DNA of 35,632 nucleotides from assembly GCA_011052815.1 (NCBI GenBank), contig DRIG01000064.1, forward strand, positions 1-35,632, read 5' to 3'. Below the pieces are notes generated by a model, which was given only the letters and a program-made list of their open reading frames with translations, was not told the DNA's origin and ran no database searches. The position numbers and the translations under genes were made by a program. The number at the start of each line of letters is the position of its first letter. Within the stretch, counting starts at the first letter, position 1. Source of the DNA: a candidate division WOR-3 bacterium (GTDB lineage: Bacteria; Hydrothermota; Tepidihabitantia; SM23-42). Of the stretch, positions 15,775 through 22,633 are shown in pieces.

Positions 15775-15802
15775 TTGACAACTTATAAATTTTAATTATA
15801 GT
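15775..15802 (+). promoter_or_regulatory. promoter of the lipoprotein-like gene
   Basis: TTGACA (15775-15780), 16 nt, TATAGT (15797-15802). The ATG is only 8 nt after the -10 box. Confidence 0.7.
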
Positions 15803-15810
15803 AAATTATT

Positions 15811-16395
15811 ATGCAGCTTTTGAGAGAATTAAATTGTTATATAAAAAATTCCCACAGTAATGTTGTCCTAAACATAAAATCTGCTGCTGTTTTATGCATA
15901 ATAATTAGTTTGTCATTCATATCATGCGCGACGCCAATAGCGTTGAAACCGAAAACGCCGTATGCTGCTCAATATTTAAAAAAAGCTAAAAGACACCCAA
16001 CTGAATATATGATTCCCCGCTCCAAAGACTATCTTGTCTGGGGAAGGGCTCAGAGTTTTGTTGCCAAATACGGTGACATGAAATTACAGATAATTTCAGA
16101 TTTTGTTATTGATACCTACAACCCAACTATGGGTAATCTTGGATTCAGAATAATTAAAACACCGGTGGGAGATAGTTTACAAATAACCGTGCAGTGCGTG
16201 GCAGGGGGAACCGAACTGATGCCGGTTGCGGTTGACTATTCTCATTTATGCGCATACTACCTGAGAAGTGGAATCGAACCACCTTTTGATGAATATGAAA
16301 AAATAGAGTGCAGACCTTCTCCGTTTCCTGCATTAGCTATTTTATCCGGTATCGGAATTATTGTTTATCTACTTATCGCCGCCTCAATTTATTGA
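15811..16395 (+). CDS. putative lipoprotein with C-terminal membrane helix
   Basis: 194 aa. Hydrophobic segment AAVLCIIISLSFISC ends in a Cys with a tolerable lipobox (FISC), so lipid attachment in the envelope is likely. A second hydrophobic stretch (ALAILSGIGIIVYLLIAA) is at the C-terminus. The middle is not recognised. The ATG lies about where transcription should begin, so the mRNA is probably leaderless; no ribosome site is visible. It stands alone, pointing away from the hsd operon. Confidence 0.65.
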   Translation: MQLLRELNCYIKNSHSNVVLNIKSAAVLCIIISLSFISCATPIALKPKTPYAAQYLKKAKRHPTEYMIPRSKDYLVWGRAQSFVAKYGDMKLQIISDFVIDTYNPTMGNLGFRIIKTPVGDSLQITVQCVAGGTELMPVAVDYSHLCAYYLRSGIEPPFDEYEKIECRPSPFPALAILSGIGIIVYLLIAASIY

Positions 16396-16419
16396 TTTGA
16401 CATTAAAGCACGCTATCTA

Positions 16420-17136
16420 CTATGGTATACTTTTATCACTCCCAAACTCAAAAAAAGCGTTAATCGCTCTTTCAATAGTGTTTATTTTATACGTTAAATC
16501 CCAGTTGCAATATGTAATAAGAAGATAATATCTTCTAAAAACAGCTACAAGTTCATCAATGCATTTATGGCCCTCTTTGAACTTCGGTATATTTTTTCTA
16601 AAACATCTCTGATTATAGGCATGGTGTCCAATGTATTTATGTCTGAATTTTACTAACGGTTTGGAGACTTCATTAATGCGTTGAAGATCTTTCGTTACAA
16701 TCTCAGAATCAATATACTCACCGCTACCAGCCCACTCTGTAAATTCTTCATTAAGACGGCGCTTTTCACATGCCCTTGTAAAATCACTTTCATTTTTTAA
16801 ATTTAAACGCGTATAAGCACGCCTCGAAATTAATTCAGGATTCTGTTTTATCTTATTCAGTAGTCGTAATAAAGAAATTACATCATTCCTGTTGTCAATA
16901 AGACGATAAATACCCGCAACTATTGATGCGCTGTAGGTTACACCAAGATACCAATAAAAAGTACTTCTTTGAGGATATCTTTTTGAATTTGTGAAAATCT
17001 TGCCTAATGTTTTATAAATGGCTTTTAATCTCAGTAAATATTCAATTTCTGGTCTTATATGGTTTTCTAGCCATCTCTTCCATTTTCTTTTTATATGTGA
17101 CTTTCGTTTATTTTTATGTCTATTTCTATTCCTCAC
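16420..17136 (-). CDS. HEPN-type protein, AbiU2-like
   Basis: 238 aa, helical, with a very basic N-terminus. The patterns FYWYLGVTYSASIVAGIYRL and KPLVKFRHKYIGHHAY resemble AbiU2 HEPN proteins; the R-x-K-x-I-G-H-H cluster could be the RNA-cutting site. HEPN proteins are common RNases in phage defence and toxin systems. GTG start at 17136, overlapped by the end of a 26-codon ORF. Confidence 0.6.
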   Translation of the reverse strand: MRNRNRHKNKRKSHIKRKWKRWLENHIRPEIEYLLRLKAIYKTLGKIFTNSKRYPQRSTFYWYLGVTYSASIVAGIYRLIDNRNDVISLLRLLNKIKQNPELISRRAYTRLNLKNESDFTRACEKRRLNEEFTEWAGSGEYIDSEIVTKDLQRINEVSKPLVKFRHKYIGHHAYNQRCFRKNIPKFKEGHKCIDELVAVFRRYYLLITYCNWDLTYKINTIERAINAFFEFGSDKSIP

Positions 17137-17206
17137 TTTTTTGAATCTGGTTTTCGGCTGGTGTGGGTGATGATTTTTTCACAGGTGACGCGGGAATTAT
17201 CTTCAT
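17126..17206 (-). CDS. possible 26-codon leader ORF ahead of the HEPN gene
   Basis: MKIIPASPVKKSSPTPAENQ continuing to SEE, Pro/Ser/Lys-rich, with AAGGAAAG upstream. Its TAG lies 11 nt inside the HEPN gene. An alternative start is 17221. The frame continues open upstream (coiled-coil-like RKQKELEK), so this may instead be the end of a decayed gene whose other part is at 17226-17324. Confidence 0.35.
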   Translation of the reverse strand: MKIIPASPVKKSSPTPAENQIQKSEE

Positions 17207-17225
17207 ATCTTTCCTTTCCATCTTT

Positions 17226-17324
17226 TCAAGCTCTTTTTGCTTCCGGAGTTAAACCCTCTTCTAGCCATTTTCCCCAGTAAAACTCAGCGCTGTAGTTGTG
17301 GTCTATGGATTCCAACTGTGTTAA
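17226..17324 (-). pseudogene. gene remnant
   Basis: Open stretch encoding LESIDHNYSAEFYWGKWLEE then GLTPEAKRA and a stop. It reads like natural protein but has no start codon and a stop just upstream. A shift of frame near its end would join it to the Lys/Glu-rich stretch at 17126-17221, suggesting one frameshifted gene. Confidence 0.4.
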
Positions 17325-17337
17325 TCAGAATTTACTC

Positions 17338-18024
17338 TCAAATTTGCCTAACATTTTTTATTAAATCCAATATTCTTCTAACTTCTTCTAATTTCCTTTT
17401 ATATGTGTTTGGTATTTGGTAATGAAAGAGTAAGAAGTCGTCAGAACTCAGAACCTTCCATGACATTAGATATGATAACACATCTACAATGATAATACCA
17501 GGCGTTAAATTGGTAGAATCTACTAAGAAAGGTTTTTCGAATAAAAAATAATCCCTTTGTTTAAAAATTTCATTAATTTCTAAGAACAATTCATTCTCCT
17601 TTACATCATTACGTTTGTCCATATAAAGTGCAATTAATCTTTTGTCTCCTTTTCTAGAACTTGGTTTAGGTAAGTTTCTTCCAATAGACTTTAGTAATAA
17701 AATATAATTATCTTTGATTTTCCCTTTAAAATTATAAGCAAAATAAAACGTATAGCGTGCATTCTTTTTAGCTTTTGAACTCTTAGCTATTTTATAGATA
17801 AAAGTTATACGCTTCTCTACAGGTACAGAAGAATCTCCTTTTTTAGAAAATATATATCTACCTTTAAATTCAATTTTAGAAGTCCATTTCAGTTCAGAAA
17901 AAGCCTTTTGAAAACTTTCTTTAAATTTTATATAATTTTTTGTATCAATTAAAATTGCTCCTACACCTAAAAAGTTTCGTTCTTTCTGAGGTATAGTAAC
18001 TTCATCTATAAATAGAAACTTCAT
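17338..18024 (-). CDS. DUF3800 family protein
   Basis: 228 aa. N-terminal FLFIDEVTIPQ with the first acidic residue, then WTSKIEFKGRYIFSKK, ALYMDKRNDV and FLVDSTNLTPGIIIVDVLSYLM, which fit the DUF3800 order of acidic residues in an RNase H-like fold. Members are found in defence islands and integrated elements; activity is not proven. ATG at 18024; upstream is a decayed gene, not a clear promoter. Confidence 0.75.
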   Translation of the reverse strand: MKFLFIDEVTIPQKERNFLGVGAILIDTKNYIKFKESFQKAFSELKWTSKIEFKGRYIFSKKGDSSVPVEKRITFIYKIAKSSKAKKNARYTFYFAYNFKGKIKDNYILLLKSIGRNLPKPSSRKGDKRLIALYMDKRNDVKENELFLEINEIFKQRDYFLFEKPFLVDSTNLTPGIIIVDVLSYLMSWKVLSSDDFLLFHYQIPNTYKRKLEEVRRILDLIKNVRQI

Positions 18025-18026
18025 AC

Positions 18027-18294
18027 TTAAACCTCTTTAAATTTATTCCTTCGCTCATTTTCATCTCTCCAAACCTTCATATATTGTTTTCACCCCCGGA
18101 TTAAGTTTTAACCGGTAGAAATTGTCATTGAATTTTTTATCATTCTCAAACTCGTTGAAACCCCTTTTAGTCCTTTGTAAAACCTTCTTCCTATGTTATT
18201 CGATTCGGTCCCAGCCAATGTCAACAGCACCGGACATAATCTCTGGAATTTTCTTTATGGGTAAACCAACCTCAATTAATCGCCTGCAAACCAT
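18027..18294 (-). pseudogene. decayed gene with in-frame stop and frameshift (DUF1156-like start)
   Basis: From ATG at 18294: MVCRRLIEVGLPIKKIPEIM, which is like the opening of DUF1156 methyltransferases (RLIEV-x-LPIK). A TAA at 18196-18198 interrupts it; the same frame goes on for 45 codons (NEFENDKKFNDNFYRLKLN...) to a TGA at 18061, and a second frame (VWRDENERRNKFKEV) ends at 18027. Looks like a rearranged remnant. Confidence 0.45.
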
Positions 18295-18302
18295 AATAAT
18301 TC

Positions 18303-19631
18303 TTACCTCTTCTTAAATTTTGATGTGTATTTATTGAAAAAGTGTTTTGCTAGAGCTTTTGTATTCATTTTTTCATACATGTCTATTTTTTTATCTATTC
18401 TTTTATCTCTTGGAACATCAATTATCATATGAAGTACATTTTTGAATCTGGATGCTGGACCTTCGCTGTCAAGTCGTCCTATAATAATAAGATCGTTATC
18501 AAGTGCATCCATCAACGAAGAAATATTTTGTGAATTCCAAGATTTTATCATTTGTTTGTTATAGTACTCTGCTCCCCAAGAGCATCCATATTGATTGCCA
18601 ATATATGAAAGAAATACAGCTCGAGTACATTGGTCTATTGCCGAGGAAGGAATAACGTCGCCCAACTCATAAAGTTCTTTAGCGTATCTAGGTTCATTGT
18701 GGAAATTATCTATGCCTTGACACGCTTCATATAATTTTTCAGCTGCACTTGTGAAGATTGCTACACGAATAGATTCGGGTACAAATTTAAATCCATCAAC
18801 TTTTTTGATAAATATTAAAGCTTGTTTATTCGCCATAGAATCTGCTTCGGTCCTTAATTTGGCTATTACCCTTCCAATCCTTGATTTTGTACTTGAATCT
18901 GCAAGTTCCCATAAAACAGGAGCCAATGTTAATATGTTATTGATATAGATGTGGTTAGATTTTTCTTTAATAAAGTCGTCGAAAAGTCTATTGAGTGTAA
19001 TATTTACTATCTTAGATGATTGTTCACGATAAGTTGCCTCAAATTCAGATATACTAGAAGATACATCTTCTGTTTGGAGTTTCTTTAACAAGTTTTTTAA
19101 ATTTATACCTGGGGAGGGAACTTGATGAGCTAAAACATACTTAATACAATTTTTGATTATATTTAGCGCTTCGATTGGATCGAGTAGAGCGTCAAATTGA
19201 TGTGCTAAAGAATAGTGGTTTCGTATTTCTCTCGCCTTATGCAAAAAAAACCATGCTTCTTCTGAAATAATGCCGAGTTCGAAACAATGATCAATTAAAT
19301 TTTTATCATCAAGAATATTTATTAAGTCTCTTTCATCGTGAATTTCCTTCTTAATTATTGCTTCCAAGTGTTCTTTGCCATATGCCATTACTTTGGTACG
19401 CAAATCTGCCATAGCTCTATTCCAAAAGTAAAGACAAGCTGAGTCATAGGCTTCAATCTGCCATACATCCAAGGCTTTTTCTATCCAAGGACCATGACAT
19501 TCTTTACGAATTGCCCTTTTAATAGTGGCGGGTTCTATTTTTGAATGAGAAAGCTTTTTCAACGCAAGTAAACGATCTTTTTGGGCTGGATCATCAATTG
19601 GTGTTGCAGGCAAAATTTCTCCTTTGTTCAC
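18303..19631 (-). CDS. helical protein with HEPN-like motif
   Basis: 442 aa, almost all helix. Near residues 130-145: EAWFFLHKAREIRNHYSLAH, with RNH...H spacing like HEPN RNase sites. The last 250 residues form a repeat-like helical region. GTG start with GGAGG 9 nt ahead; a 65-codon gene overlaps the first 38 nt. Third gene of module E, so likely the effector there. Family not identified with certainty. Confidence 0.6.
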   Translation of the reverse strand: MNKGEILPATPIDDPAQKDRLLALKKLSHSKIEPATIKRAIRKECHGPWIEKALDVWQIEAYDSACLYFWNRAMADLRTKVMAYGKEHLEAIIKKEIHDERDLINILDDKNLIDHCFELGIISEEAWFFLHKAREIRNHYSLAHQFDALLDPIEALNIIKNCIKYVLAHQVPSPGINLKNLLKKLQTEDVSSSISEFEATYREQSSKIVNITLNRLFDDFIKEKSNHIYINNILTLAPVLWELADSSTKSRIGRVIAKLRTEADSMANKQALIFIKKVDGFKFVPESIRVAIFTSAAEKLYEACQGIDNFHNEPRYAKELYELGDVIPSSAIDQCTRAVFLSYIGNQYGCSWGAEYYNKQMIKSWNSQNISSLMDALDNDLIIIGRLDSEGPASRFKNVLHMIIDVPRDKRIDKKIDMYEKMNTKALAKHFFNKYTSKFKKR

Positions 19632-19791
19632 AGCTCAAAACCTCCTTCAATCTAAAATATATTTGATGCAAATCTATAGGTTTATACATGTTCTCGATCA
19701 TCTCTTCTACTTCTTCTTGCTTCTCGAAAAAGGAAGCGATTTTAGTTTTGCTCTTAAATTTTTCTTCAAAAGCGATACTATCTCTTTTCAT
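19594..19791 (-). CDS. small acidic protein of module E
   Basis: 65 aa from ATG at 19791, which has GGGAGG just ahead. Charged helix (EEKFKSK...FFEKQEEVEEMIENMY), no domain recognised. It begins exactly where the SIR2-like gene begins in module C. It overlaps the 442-aa gene by 38 nt, so the two are probably made together; partner or inhibitor of that protein is a reasonable guess. Confidence 0.55.
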   Translation of the reverse strand: MKRDSIAFEEKFKSKTKIASFFEKQEEVEEMIENMYKPIDLHQIYFRLKEVLSCEQRRNFACNTN

Positions 19792-19915
19792 CTTTCCTCC
19801 CTTGCTGTAGTACAACATCTTGAACTGCACCTACATGATAATGATTTATATCTACAATTGGTTCCCATTCAAGATTAAACAGGGTTCCTTGCAATTCGAA
19901 TCTGTTAATCAGCAT
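19778..19915 (-). CDS. 45-codon leader ORF, family MLIxRF (copy 2)
   Basis: MLINRFELQGTLFNLEWEP to GRKDEKR. Compared with 4930-5055 it has a silent GAG/GAA, D/N and K/D changes, and two extra codons (VQ) without loss of frame. The upstream frame differs between copies, so the shared ATG is the likely start. Overlaps the next ATG by 14 nt. See the first copy for possible roles. Confidence 0.65.
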   Translation of the reverse strand: MLINRFELQGTLFNLEWEPIVDINHYHVGAVQDVVLQQGRKDEKR

Positions 19916-19970
19916 TCCAATTTTTTTTCTCCTTTTATTCCTTTCCATCAATCTTATTTTCCTATACAAC

Positions 19971-20013
19971 AAGGTATGTTCTTCAGTAGAAAATTCTACT
20001 AAAGACATACCTT
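19971..20013 (-). ncRNA. leader hairpin of module E
   Basis: Outer stem as in module C; inner stem CTTTAGTAG with CTACTGAAG, in which an A-to-G change relative to module C turns a U-A pair into U-G, so pairing is kept. Confidence 0.7.
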
Positions 20014-20030
20014 CTCTTTTTCTTCTCACA

Positions 20031-20058
20031 ATTATACACATTATTTTCAATTTGTCAA
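20031..20058 (-). promoter_or_regulatory. sigma70-type promoter of module E
   Basis: Minus strand: TTGACA (20058-20053), 16 nt, TATAAT (20036-20031). Inverted repeat GAAATTAG TCT CTAATTTC at 20062-20080, perfect over 8 bp per arm, 3 nt upstream of the -35 box. Confidence 0.8.
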
Positions 20059-20159
20059 GGGGAAATTAGTCTCTAATTTCTAGGTCTAACCCTTCTTTTA
20101 TCTATTTAATTAAGGATTTGTTTCGAAGAATCCGCTCAAAAAACGGTTATTTAATAATT

Positions 20160-20199
20160 TGTGACATTTTATGTCAAATTAGTGACATAAAATGTCACA
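20160..20199. promoter_or_regulatory. double operator: 17-bp perfect inverted repeat
   Basis: TGTGACATTTTATGTCA, 6-bp gap, TGACATAAAATGTCACA. Each arm is itself a TGACAT-ATGTCA palindrome, and the two centres are 21 bp apart, two helix turns. A third half-like site TGACAAAAATGTCA is at 20263-20276. No promoter is seen between; these sites could bind a dimeric regulator such as the XRE protein at 20884. Alternatively a foldback terminator for the rightward direction, but no T tract follows. Confidence 0.6.
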
Positions 20200-20316
20200 A
20201 GCGCAAACCATTGTGCTGCTTCATTTTGCTCAATTTTAGCAATGAAATTGTGGATAACCTACTGACAAAAATGTCAATAAAATTTTACAAAATCCCGAAA
20301 TTTCAAGACTTTACAC

Positions 20317-20333
20317 CTGGCACGGATTTTGCT
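20317..20333 (+). promoter_or_regulatory. sigma54-type promoter
   Basis: CTGGCACGGATTTTGCT agrees at every position with the sigma54 consensus YTGGCACGRNNNTTGCW, GG and GC being 11 bp apart in the needed way. It would start RNA near 20344, going right, over a 35-codon ORF and antisense to the 150-aa gene and the XRE gene. Confidence 0.6.
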
Positions 20334-20340
20334 TATTAAT

Positions 20341-20448
20341 ATGGGTATGAAACGGCGCAAATTTTATACTTATATTATTAAACTAATCTTTTACGTTTAT
20401 AATGTTCGGTATCTCTTAAGATGCTTAATCCGAAGACTGATGGTTTAG
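20341..20448 (+). CDS. possible 35-codon cationic peptide
   Basis: ATG at 20341 or 20347; MKRRKFYTYIIKLIFYVYNV with more Arg after it. Basic and hydrophobic like small membrane toxins. It would be leaderless from the sigma54 promoter just upstream. Only the position and composition support it. Confidence 0.3.
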   Translation: MGMKRRKFYTYIIKLIFYVYNVRYLLRCLIRRLMV

Positions 20449-20877
20449 GAAAATATTGGCAAGAGATTTACTAAAACTACAGATAATTGCCGCCTGTACG
20501 CATGGTTTTGCTAAATCTTCCAGGAAATTGTTTATTGCGGATAAGAGATTATTTATATAGATGAACTTTATTTCATTCGGATTTTTCTGTAAGCTCCGCA
20601 ATCTATCGCTTTCATAACTAAAAATTTCGTATTTTAACAACAATTGATGACCAACTAATCCGGCCGTCTCTGAAACCTCAAAATTACTGATGCGTATTTC
20701 ATTTTTAATAACCGAGAAAGATGGGAGAACTTCGTACCAGGCATTTTGTAACAAATTTAAAAATCGATTTTCTTTAATACCCAATAAATGTAAATTACTC
20801 ACAATGAATTCAAGATCAAGCTGGATTCTATCAATAAATTTTAAAATCAAAGTTTTATCAAGAGACATTGATTTCAT
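20425..20877 (-). CDS. helical protein of unknown function, partner of XRE gene
   Basis: 150 aa. Helical, with a hydrophobic C-terminal segment (CVQAAIICSFSKSLANIF). Not recognised. Starts 6 nt after the XRE gene with AAGGTAGC upstream, so they form a pair. May be a toxin or a regulator's partner. Confidence 0.55.
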   Translation of the reverse strand: MKSMSLDKTLILKFIDRIQLDLEFIVSNLHLLGIKENRFLNLLQNAWYEVLPSFSVIKNEIRISNFEVSETAGLVGHQLLLKYEIFSYESDRLRSLQKNPNEIKFIYINNLLSAINNFLEDLAKPCVQAAIICSFSKSLANIFLNHQSSD

Positions 20878-20883
20878 GCTACC

Positions 20884-21147
20884 TTATTTAAGAAGCTCCC
20901 AGGGTTCTAAACCAAAAGCCTTGGCAATCCGCTCTATATTAATTAAACTGACGTTACGCTCGCTGCGTTCAATACTACCAATATAAGTTCGATGTAAACC
21001 CGCATTCTTCGCTAACGTCTCTTGAGACCACCCTTTTTTTCTCCGTAATTCCTTCACCTTTACACCGAACTTTTTAAGTATGGTTATATCGCGCACATAC
21101 GATTTTATCATTTCTTTCAGTTTTTTCAATGAGACTATAAGTAGCAT
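20884..21147 (-). CDS. XRE-family regulator (C-protein-like)
   Basis: 87 aa. Helix-turn-helix in VKELRRKKGWSQETLAKNAG with HRTYIGSIERSERNVSL after it, very close in layout to controller proteins of restriction systems. The true start may be ATG at 21111 (MIKSYVRD), as the first 12 residues lack a ribosome site. Next to module F (divergent), which it may control. Confidence 0.8.
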   Translation of the reverse strand: MLLIVSLKKLKEMIKSYVRDITILKKFGVKVKELRRKKGWSQETLAKNAGLHRTYIGSIERSERNVSLINIERIAKAFGLEPWELLK

Positions 21148-21163
21148 TTTGATATCTTTCTTC

Positions 21164-21194
21164 TTGACTTTTAATTTATTCTGGATACTATAAT
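21164..21194 (+). promoter_or_regulatory. promoter of module F
   Basis: TTGACT (21164-21169), 19 nt, TATAAT (21189-21194). The only one here with a spacer other than 16. The -10 box region is followed by AAAAGAGAAGGTATG as in modules B to E. Confidence 0.6.
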
Positions 21195-21207
21195 CATGAA
21201 AAGAGAA

Positions 21208-21262
21208 GGTATGTTTGTTCTATAGTTCTATTTTCGAGCTATAGAGCAGATGTATCTTTTTT
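21208..21262 (+). ncRNA. leader hairpin/terminator of module F
   Basis: Inner stem of 12 bp (21217-21228 with 21236-21247, containing CTATAG; two G-U pairs), outer GGTAT/GTATC pairs, then six T. Same architecture as modules B to E with an unrelated inner sequence, on the opposite strand. Confidence 0.65.
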
Positions 21263-21291
21263 GTTTATTAAAAAACAACAAAAGGAGGTAT

Positions 21292-21858
21292 ATGGATTCA
21301 ACATCAAGCAGTGACATAATTTTAATCATAATAGGCTTTGTTGGCTTATCGATTATGATAATCGTTAAATATCTAATAGATAAAAAGAGAGCAATGATCG
21401 AATCAAAAGAAGTGGGAAACGTAATAACAAAGGCATTAACAGAACTCCAAAAAACACCGCAGGATGTTTTAGAGATAATGTACCGTAATGTTGCAGAATT
21501 AAAAGGATACTATACAACGAATAAACAACAGGCAAAAAATGCATACAACTCTGCATTATTTGTATGTTTTCTTGGATTTACGATTTTTATAATAGGAGTA
21601 GCAATTAACTACCTTTCGCCGGCTAAAAAAACGATTATTCCCTACGCAACACTTGCTGGAGCAATCGTTGAAGTTATTTCAGGACTATTCTTCTGGTTAT
21701 ACAGTCAGACTGTTAAGCAAATAAATACTTTCCATGATAAATTAATAGAAACTCAACGCTACCTTGCAGCAATTCAAATAGCAAAAAGTATCTCAGATGA
21801 AAATCGCGATAAGGTTTACGCTAATATTGTAGATAAACTAATGAAAGCGAAAAAGTAA
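21292..21858 (+). CDS. CyanoTRADDas_TM-like membrane protein
   Basis: 188 aa from the ATG with AAAGGAGG ahead; an in-frame ATG at 21250 is inside the hairpin zone. Helix 1 (IILIIIGFVGLSIMIIVKYLI) near residue 10, and two more helices near 90-135 (FVCFLGFTIFIIGVAINYL; TLAGAIVEVISGLFFWLY), then a soluble helix (FHDKLIETQRYLAAIQIAK). This matches the two-helix domain associated with TRADD-N-like proteins in predicted cell-death or conflict systems. Its family is my recognition, not a search. Cargo of module F. Confidence 0.6.
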   Translation: MDSTSSSDIILIIIGFVGLSIMIIVKYLIDKKRAMIESKEVGNVITKALTELQKTPQDVLEIMYRNVAELKGYYTTNKQQAKNAYNSALFVCFLGFTIFIIGVAINYLSPAKKTIIPYATLAGAIVEVISGLFFWLYSQTVKQINTFHDKLIETQRYLAAIQIAKSISDENRDKVYANIVDKLMKAKK

Positions 21859-21952
21859 TGGCTTGTGGAAAAAAGAGTTGCCGGAGGCAATTTAAATGAA
21901 GATGAAGCTTATCTATGCACCCGTTATCCACTGTACGGAATATAAATTTCTA

Positions 21953-22516
21953 TTACACCCATAATCCAGCATAAGATTTAATCAAATCCCACCATTCTGA
22001 TGGCGTAAGAATCTTAATTGGCAGAGATTTAAGGTAGTCACGATATTTTAAAATTGTTCTCCAATCCCTGGTACAGAAACAATCGCATCTATATACAACA
22101 GCATCACATATAAGAATACGGTCTTCGATGTCGGGCAGTATATTTAAAATGCCAGATGATAAAAGCTTAATTCTAGCATGTTCAGCTTCGAGGAAGGACG
22201 GTAAATCATCATTTTGATCCAGTATGTTAAGCCAACAATGCCAAACATCCATAAACCAATTTTCAAGATAATACTTTTTTGTAGCATCTTGAGTTTCTAT
22301 TATCTCTTTATAAGTGAAAGGAGATATTGCTAATTGCCATGACGCTCTCTTTCCAGTAAGAAAGATATTATAGAATGCCTCAATATCATTTATAATCCTT
22401 TTACTCAATGTTGTAGGTGAAGACATACCATCAAATATATGTTCACCATATTCCAGAATAAAATTTAAAGAAGATGTATCTAAAAAAACTCGTCCAGGAA
22501 TTTCTTCAAATTTCAT
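21953..22516 (-). CDS. PIN-domain-like protein
   Basis: 187 aa. Begins RVFLDTSSLNFILEYGE and later DIEDRILICDAVVYRCDCFCTRDW, the places of the PIN acidic residues. PIN proteins are RNases, often toxins. GGAGGAGAA precedes the ATG. No partner antitoxin adjoins; the upstream gap holds the foldback at 22541-22618. Confidence 0.65.
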   Translation of the reverse strand: MKFEEIPGRVFLDTSSLNFILEYGEHIFDGMSSPTTLSKRIINDIEAFYNIFLTGKRASWQLAISPFTYKEIIETQDATKKYYLENWFMDVWHCWLNILDQNDDLPSFLEAEHARIKLLSSGILNILPDIEDRILICDAVVYRCDCFCTRDWRTILKYRDYLKSLPIKILTPSEWWDLIKSYAGLWV

Positions 22517-22540
22517 TCAATTCTCCTCCATATGACATAT

Positions 22541-22618
22541 ATCGAACAAGGCTTTCTGACGCCGAAGGTGTCCCGCAGGGTCACGGCGAATGCCGTGAAC
22601 AGAAAGCCTAAGTTAAGT
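22541..22618. other. attC-like foldback element
   Basis: Outer stem AGGCTTTCTG (22549-22558) with CAGAAAGCCT (22600-22609), an inner CGCCG/CGGCG stem with a further GTG-CCC hairpin, and an alternative CACGGC-GAAT-GCCGTG. To the right is GTTAAGT (22612-22618), matching the integron core GTTRRRY; on the left ATCGAAC (22541-22547) fits RYYYAAC with one mismatch. No integrase gene is seen. Could equally be a structured terminator or palindromic repeat. Confidence 0.45.
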
Positions 22619-22633
22619 GCAGCGCAGCATACT

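Noticed and set aside
20118-20339. 73-codon rightward open frame over the operators and sigma54 site
   Set aside because: No ribosome site, unlike protein in composition, and runs through palindromes that explain the sequence better.
328-21262. Modules as retron or group II intron RNA
   Set aside because: No reverse transcriptase in the window, and the hairpins are too small and too close to strong promoters.
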